In this document: positions 60,265 to 64,000 of the stretch, piece by piece
Layout: each line of letters opens with the position of its first letter
How positions within the stretch are numbered: position 1 is the first letter of the stretch
Position numbers and translations under genes: made by a program
Assembly (NCBI GenBank): GCA_027382625.1
Contig: JAJKFJ010022214.1
Span: 1-64,000, forward strand
Direction of reading: 5' to 3'
DNA length: 64,000 nt
From: Tetmemena sp. SeJ-2015
Lineage: Eukaryota > Ciliophora > Spirotrichea > Sporadotrichida > Oxytrichidae
The notes under the pieces: generated by a model
The model's database searches: none
Told to the model about the DNA's origin: nothing
Seen by the model: the letters and a program-made list of their open reading frames with translations, nothing else

Positions 60265-60740
60265 TTGTTAAGAGTAGCGACTAAAATCATTCATTTTATA
60301 TAATATCGATGAACTCATGCTAGATTGAGTATTTTGAATATATAAGAATGCAAAAGATAAATCTAAATTAATCCTTAGGTTAAATAATTTATCATTAGTC
60401 TTTTTAAGAAGCTTATAATAAAATAATTTAATATACAATAAATTTTAATATTTAAAATATTAATAGTAATAAAATGATTCTTTATTTATGTTCTTTAAAA
60501 AAATAAACTTTATTCCTCAACTGTCTCTAATCCTTTTATTCATAATTTCAGGAAAAAAAGTATTTGATTATTAAAATTACTTATCTTTAAATCATATAAA
60601 AAATTGTTTAATAAATATTAAATATTTTTTCCTAAATAATTGATTGAAAGTTTCTATAGATAGAATTATTAAATATTTAAAATATTAAATCGTTATATAA
60701 AAACTAGTTGATATTATTATTTTTATAATAATTATACTTT
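60265..60740. other. Intergenic, AT-rich
   Basis: 476 bp; an AAATATTTAAAATATTAAA stretch about 70 bp before the next start may be a variant of the shared motif. Confidence 0.45.
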
Positions 60741-62096
60741 ATGCTAAGCCAAACAATCTAAACAAGCAACCCAGCTGAACTTTAAACTTGTTTTTAGTGC
60801 AAGAAAAAACTGACTATATTCAGATTAAAGAGTGTATAAATGTAAGGAGTTGAGGACTCAAATATGCCTAAATACTTCAACCAGGCACTAGCTTAATACT
60901 AGTTCGGTATGACTACTCAGCTTTTGTGCGAACAATGCTTTATAAAAGACATAAAAAACACTTTGATGAAGTCTACTCTCGATTAGTTTAAGCTATATGA
61001 AAGTAAACTGACCAATGAACTTGTACTCAAAACATAATAGCTTACTGAATTGCAAGCAAACTTTGAAGAGCTTAAGAAATAGCTAGTACCTGAAAACGAA
61101 GCCTTGAAAAAGATTTAGAAGCAAATTGCACTTAGTCAAATAGCAGAAGTCATGGTTTCCTTGAAAGTCTTTGCTGATAGATTTTAAGATGTCCCTTAAT
61201 TCAAGGAGTATCAGCAACTTAAGCAATTCATAGATTTAGACAGTCCATCAAATCCACTTTTCAAAAGCACTAGAGATGCATTATAAGCCTAATTCTGCAA
61301 TCAATTTGAGCAATTGGAAGAGCTGATTATTTCTGAAATTCAATCCTCTCAGAAGAAAATGGAATAAATAGAAAGGGCATACGAAGAATTTAGAGAATAA
61401 AATTCATTGCTAATTACAAGCGGTGTATTGGATGAATAAGCAGTGAAGAGTTCTTTCCAACAGAATTTCAACGCTTAAAATTTGTAGATAAAAACACAAC
61501 TTCTTGAAGAGATTAAATTTTTAGGCAAATAAATCAATAGATAATTCATGCAATTCTAAAATGAAGAATAGGAAGAAGAGAAGAAAGAAAATAAAGAAAA
61601 GTATGAAGAGGAATTGAAAATATCAGAAAATCAATTAATTGCGAATAAGATCTCTGAGCAACTTAATGATAACTCTATATTAGAGGATTGCGTAAAGAAG
61701 TTGATTTCTGCAGGATAAAATTAGGAAAGAGAAAATGTAAATATCAGAGAATTGAGAGAGTAAATCATCAATTTATATTCATTTAATTACTTTGACATAG
61801 TGGCAGCTCAGAATGTTTAAGATAAACTAATTAAAGAAGCAATATTTGACAATGATAAGGAGTTAGAAATTATAGCAACTCTGTATGACTAAGTTATTAA
61901 GTAACAAGAAGCACAATAACTTTTGGAACTGTGTAAAAGGATTTCTAACATGAGTGTGAGGGAACCTCTTAATGATGATTAGTAAAAGGAAATTAATGAA
62001 ATCTTTGACTCTGACAAAGAATCTCTCATTTTAGATGAGAGCAACAGTGATGATAAAAATGAAGCAGCGCAAAACAATGACGAACAACAGCTTTGA
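60741..62096 (+). CDS. Long divergent zinc-head coiled-coil protein (451 aa)
   Basis: 451 aa, no internal TGA, stop at 62094-62096. The head keeps C17/C20 and C63/C66 (LLCEQC) but lacks LHCY. Extended Gln/Glu/Lys-rich coiled coils fill most of the protein. The middle corresponds to the short members' post-core region (a SGVLDEQAVKSSF stretch resembles their DDGTLDxxxF motif). After about residue 275 there is an extra domain of about 170 residues: a charged EEQEEEKKEN run, further helices and an acidic, Asp/Ser-rich C-terminus (SDKESLILDESNSDDKNE). At the array edge, it may be the ancestral or a neofunctionalised form. Function unknown. Confidence 0.8.
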
Positions 62097-62695
62097 TCCT
62101 GAGATTGGATAACAATGACATTTGCTAAAAGTACAAATTACACTGTAGAGAATTCGATTATAAGGATATTGGATTTAATTTGATTAATTACTTGTAATAA
62201 TTTTGTTTTTATTCTAATTTTTTTAAAAATAATTTTTTGAATAAAATTTTACTTCATTTAGACTACTGCTTATTTTAATTTAACATTTTTTTTAATAAAT
62301 AACTAAACTTATAATTTTCCATAAAATAAGATTTCATAAATTTATAAGAGAAAGCGATATTTTAGAATATTTATAAAAGTTGAATAATTTTAAAAATTTC
62401 GCTAAACATTTTCTCATCTTTTAAAGTTTTAAAAAAAAATTATCATTTACAAAATTTACATTAATCCAAATTTTTTTAGATTGAAGAATTTAGTATTTTT
62501 TATATTTTACATTTTTTTGCAAAATTAACTTAAAATATGCCCATTGGATTTATTTATTCCTAAATAATCCATTTAAAAAAAATTCGCTTAAATATTATTT
62601 GTAATAAAATTGAATATATTAAATAGAATTAATAGTGGCTATATTTATAAACAGTAAAGTGAAATTAGCTTTTAAATTTATAATATAAAATAATA
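62097..62695. other. Intergenic, AT-rich
   Basis: 600 bp of AT-rich spacer, no feature recognised. Confidence 0.5.
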
Positions 62696-64000
62696 ATGTT
62701 ATAGTAAGTGGTTTAAGCTGGAAGAGGGTCCGATTTGCAGAAATGATTTTCTTCTAACTAAAAGCTATTAACTTTCAGAATAAGGAGCAATAAATTAAGA
62801 GGAATAAATGATAAGGATCTGCTTAAATTCTTTGATGAATAGGCTGGGCACTACAAGCTGTAATATTCTGCTCAACTATTATGCGAAGATTGTTTTAAAA
62901 AAAAGATATAGAATCTACTGTCATGATTGATGCTATAAACTAGCTCCGATCAAATTAAAAGAAAATAATTAACCTCCTCAATCTTAAAAACAAAGAGCTA
63001 GAAGATTTAAATTATAAATTTTAAGAATTTAAACAATAGTTGTATCCAATGCAATAACAAATGCTGCAATTAGACACAAATATTTAACTAAATTAAATAG
63101 TTTGGGGGGAGGTAAAGGAATTAAAATTTTAATTTTTATGATAACATATTTTTTAAATTACATATATTTCTGCCAAGATGACTATAAATTTTTGGAGATT
63201 TAAGCTTTTATAATTTCCTGGAGCTCCAATTATGATTTTAGATTTTTCGAAGCTATTTTAAAATATATGCTGGTTATTTTTTTCATAAATCTATCTTCTT
63301 TTGAAGATCTTTGAATTAATTATAGCCTTAGTTATGGTGTCCTTATGTATTAATAAAAACCTATATTCTTCTATTCGTTGTCAACAAAAACTTATACTTT
63401 CTGAACTAAAAATTGCACCCAAAAAAATAAATGCAAATATGTTTTTATTATAAAAATATATATTAAATGGATCTAGAACTTTTGAAATATCTGGAAAAAA
63501 AGTACTTAAAAGAGACTCAGTGATTGTTTAAAGCAATAAATAATTGTATCATTAAAATAGTTATTTTAAATTAAATCAAAATAAATTGACCGACATCATC
63601 TTGTTTTAAAATCTGAAATCATAAATTTGCACTTAAGGAAATGTTAAAAGTCAAAATTTCTTAATTATTTTTTTCATTTTAACTAATTATAAGCATTTGT
63701 GATAATGTTCCTTAGTTTCAATAGTTTGAAGATCTAAAGGAATTCACAAATATTGAAAGGCCATCTAACTCCCTAGTTACCTCAATTCTCAACAACATCA
63801 AATCATAGTTTAACATTTTATTTGAAAATATAGACATATATATTCAAACTGATATTGCAAAGACTAGTGAGAATATATAAAAAGCTGAATAAGCTATCAA
63901 AGACTGCCTAATTATTAATCAGAGTCTAGTTGATGAGGGCATAATTGATGAGTGTACAATCAAGAATGCTTTTCAGCAAAAATATAACTCATCAAAATTA
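62696..64000 (+). pseudogene. Second long-type member, broken, runs off window
   Basis: From ATG 62696 the frame follows the 60741 protein (LLTFRIRSNKLRG, LLCEDCFKK). The first CxxC region is degraded and holds a TGA at 62744, and further TGA and a shift occur after the second knuckle. Homology is lost at about 63145 and resumes at about 63695 (NVPQFQQFEDLKEF, then SLVDEGIIDECTIKNAFQQ), continuing to the window end. About 550 bp of unrelated AT-rich DNA therefore interrupts it, with a short TGATAA repeat at both junctions. It may be a pseudogene or another interrupted germline gene with indels. Confidence 0.55.

Noticed and set aside
1000..62096. Calling the head a B-box or RING finger
   Set aside because: The two CxxC pairs with about 40 residues between them do not follow the Cys/His order of B-box or RING; only a zinc-ribbon-like description is supported.
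1..64000. CRISPR array from the repeated gene units
   Set aside because: The repeats are diverged 0.8-kb genes in a eukaryotic code, not short identical repeats with spacers.

Overview
The window is AT-rich ciliate DNA. Its coding frames only make sense if UAA and UAG encode Gln and UGA is the main stop: long homologous frames run through many TAA/TAG codons, and most end at TGA after the same C-terminal motif (roughly LEK-x3-IREMA-x-KQL). Under the standard code nearly every gene collapses to fragments. The genus cannot be named from sequence alone. Insertions with direct repeats inside genes, many short inverted-repeat elements and GC-richer islands would suit a germline (micronuclear) ciliate genome, but this is inference.

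The dominant content is a tandem array of about 36 loci of one protein family, almost all on the + strand. A typical member has about 277-281 codons. It has an N-terminal zinc-ribbon-like head (CxxC near residues 13-21, usually an H-x-Y about 9 residues later, a hypervariable loop, then (L/I/V)-x-C-x2-C near residues 54-67). A Gln/Lys/Glu-rich coiled coil follows, then a conserved helical core (DCE-x-LI ... C-M/L-KELS-x-EIK-x-IY) and a Lys-rich C-terminal helix. No function is recognised; the layout is loosely TRIM-like, but no known family is claimed.

Layout. 1-12.9 kb: mostly decayed members, with a 559-bp palindromic element at 7.7 kb. 13.3-17.2 kb: one intact member, one with a single in-frame UGA and one with two. 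17.2-19.9 kb: an unrelated ORF and a GC-richer island. 19.9-26.5 kb: three intact members and one with a 2-base deletion. 27.3-31.4 kb: a relic split by a TIR element, a 1.4-kb long inverted repeat, then low-complexity homopolymer-rich DNA that may be poor sequence. 31.4-34 kb: two intact members. 35.8-36.7 kb: the only near-intact minus-strand member. 38.1-40.4 kb: a member interrupted by two insertions, each flanked by a direct repeat and each precisely removable to restore the frame. 41-49 kb: mixed intact and relic members plus a second copy of the 815-bp element. 51-59.3 kb: members including a pair with different heads on nearly identical stalks, and a 503-bp TIR element. 59.6-60.3 kb: a 620-bp TIR element carrying a broken ubiquitin fragment. 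60.7-64 kb: two long, divergent members, the second broken and running off the window.

Counts: ten members are fully open (13307, 19897, 21130, 25626, 31433, 33131, 45346, 54519, 58447, 60741). Six more are complete except for exactly one in-frame UGA. One is complete once two insertions are removed. About fourteen start sites carry a GAATATTYA/AAATATTCA motif 54-76 bp upstream, including the minus-strand copy, so much of the array may share a promoter type. The array looks like a birth-and-death family under duplication, gene conversion and transposon insertion.
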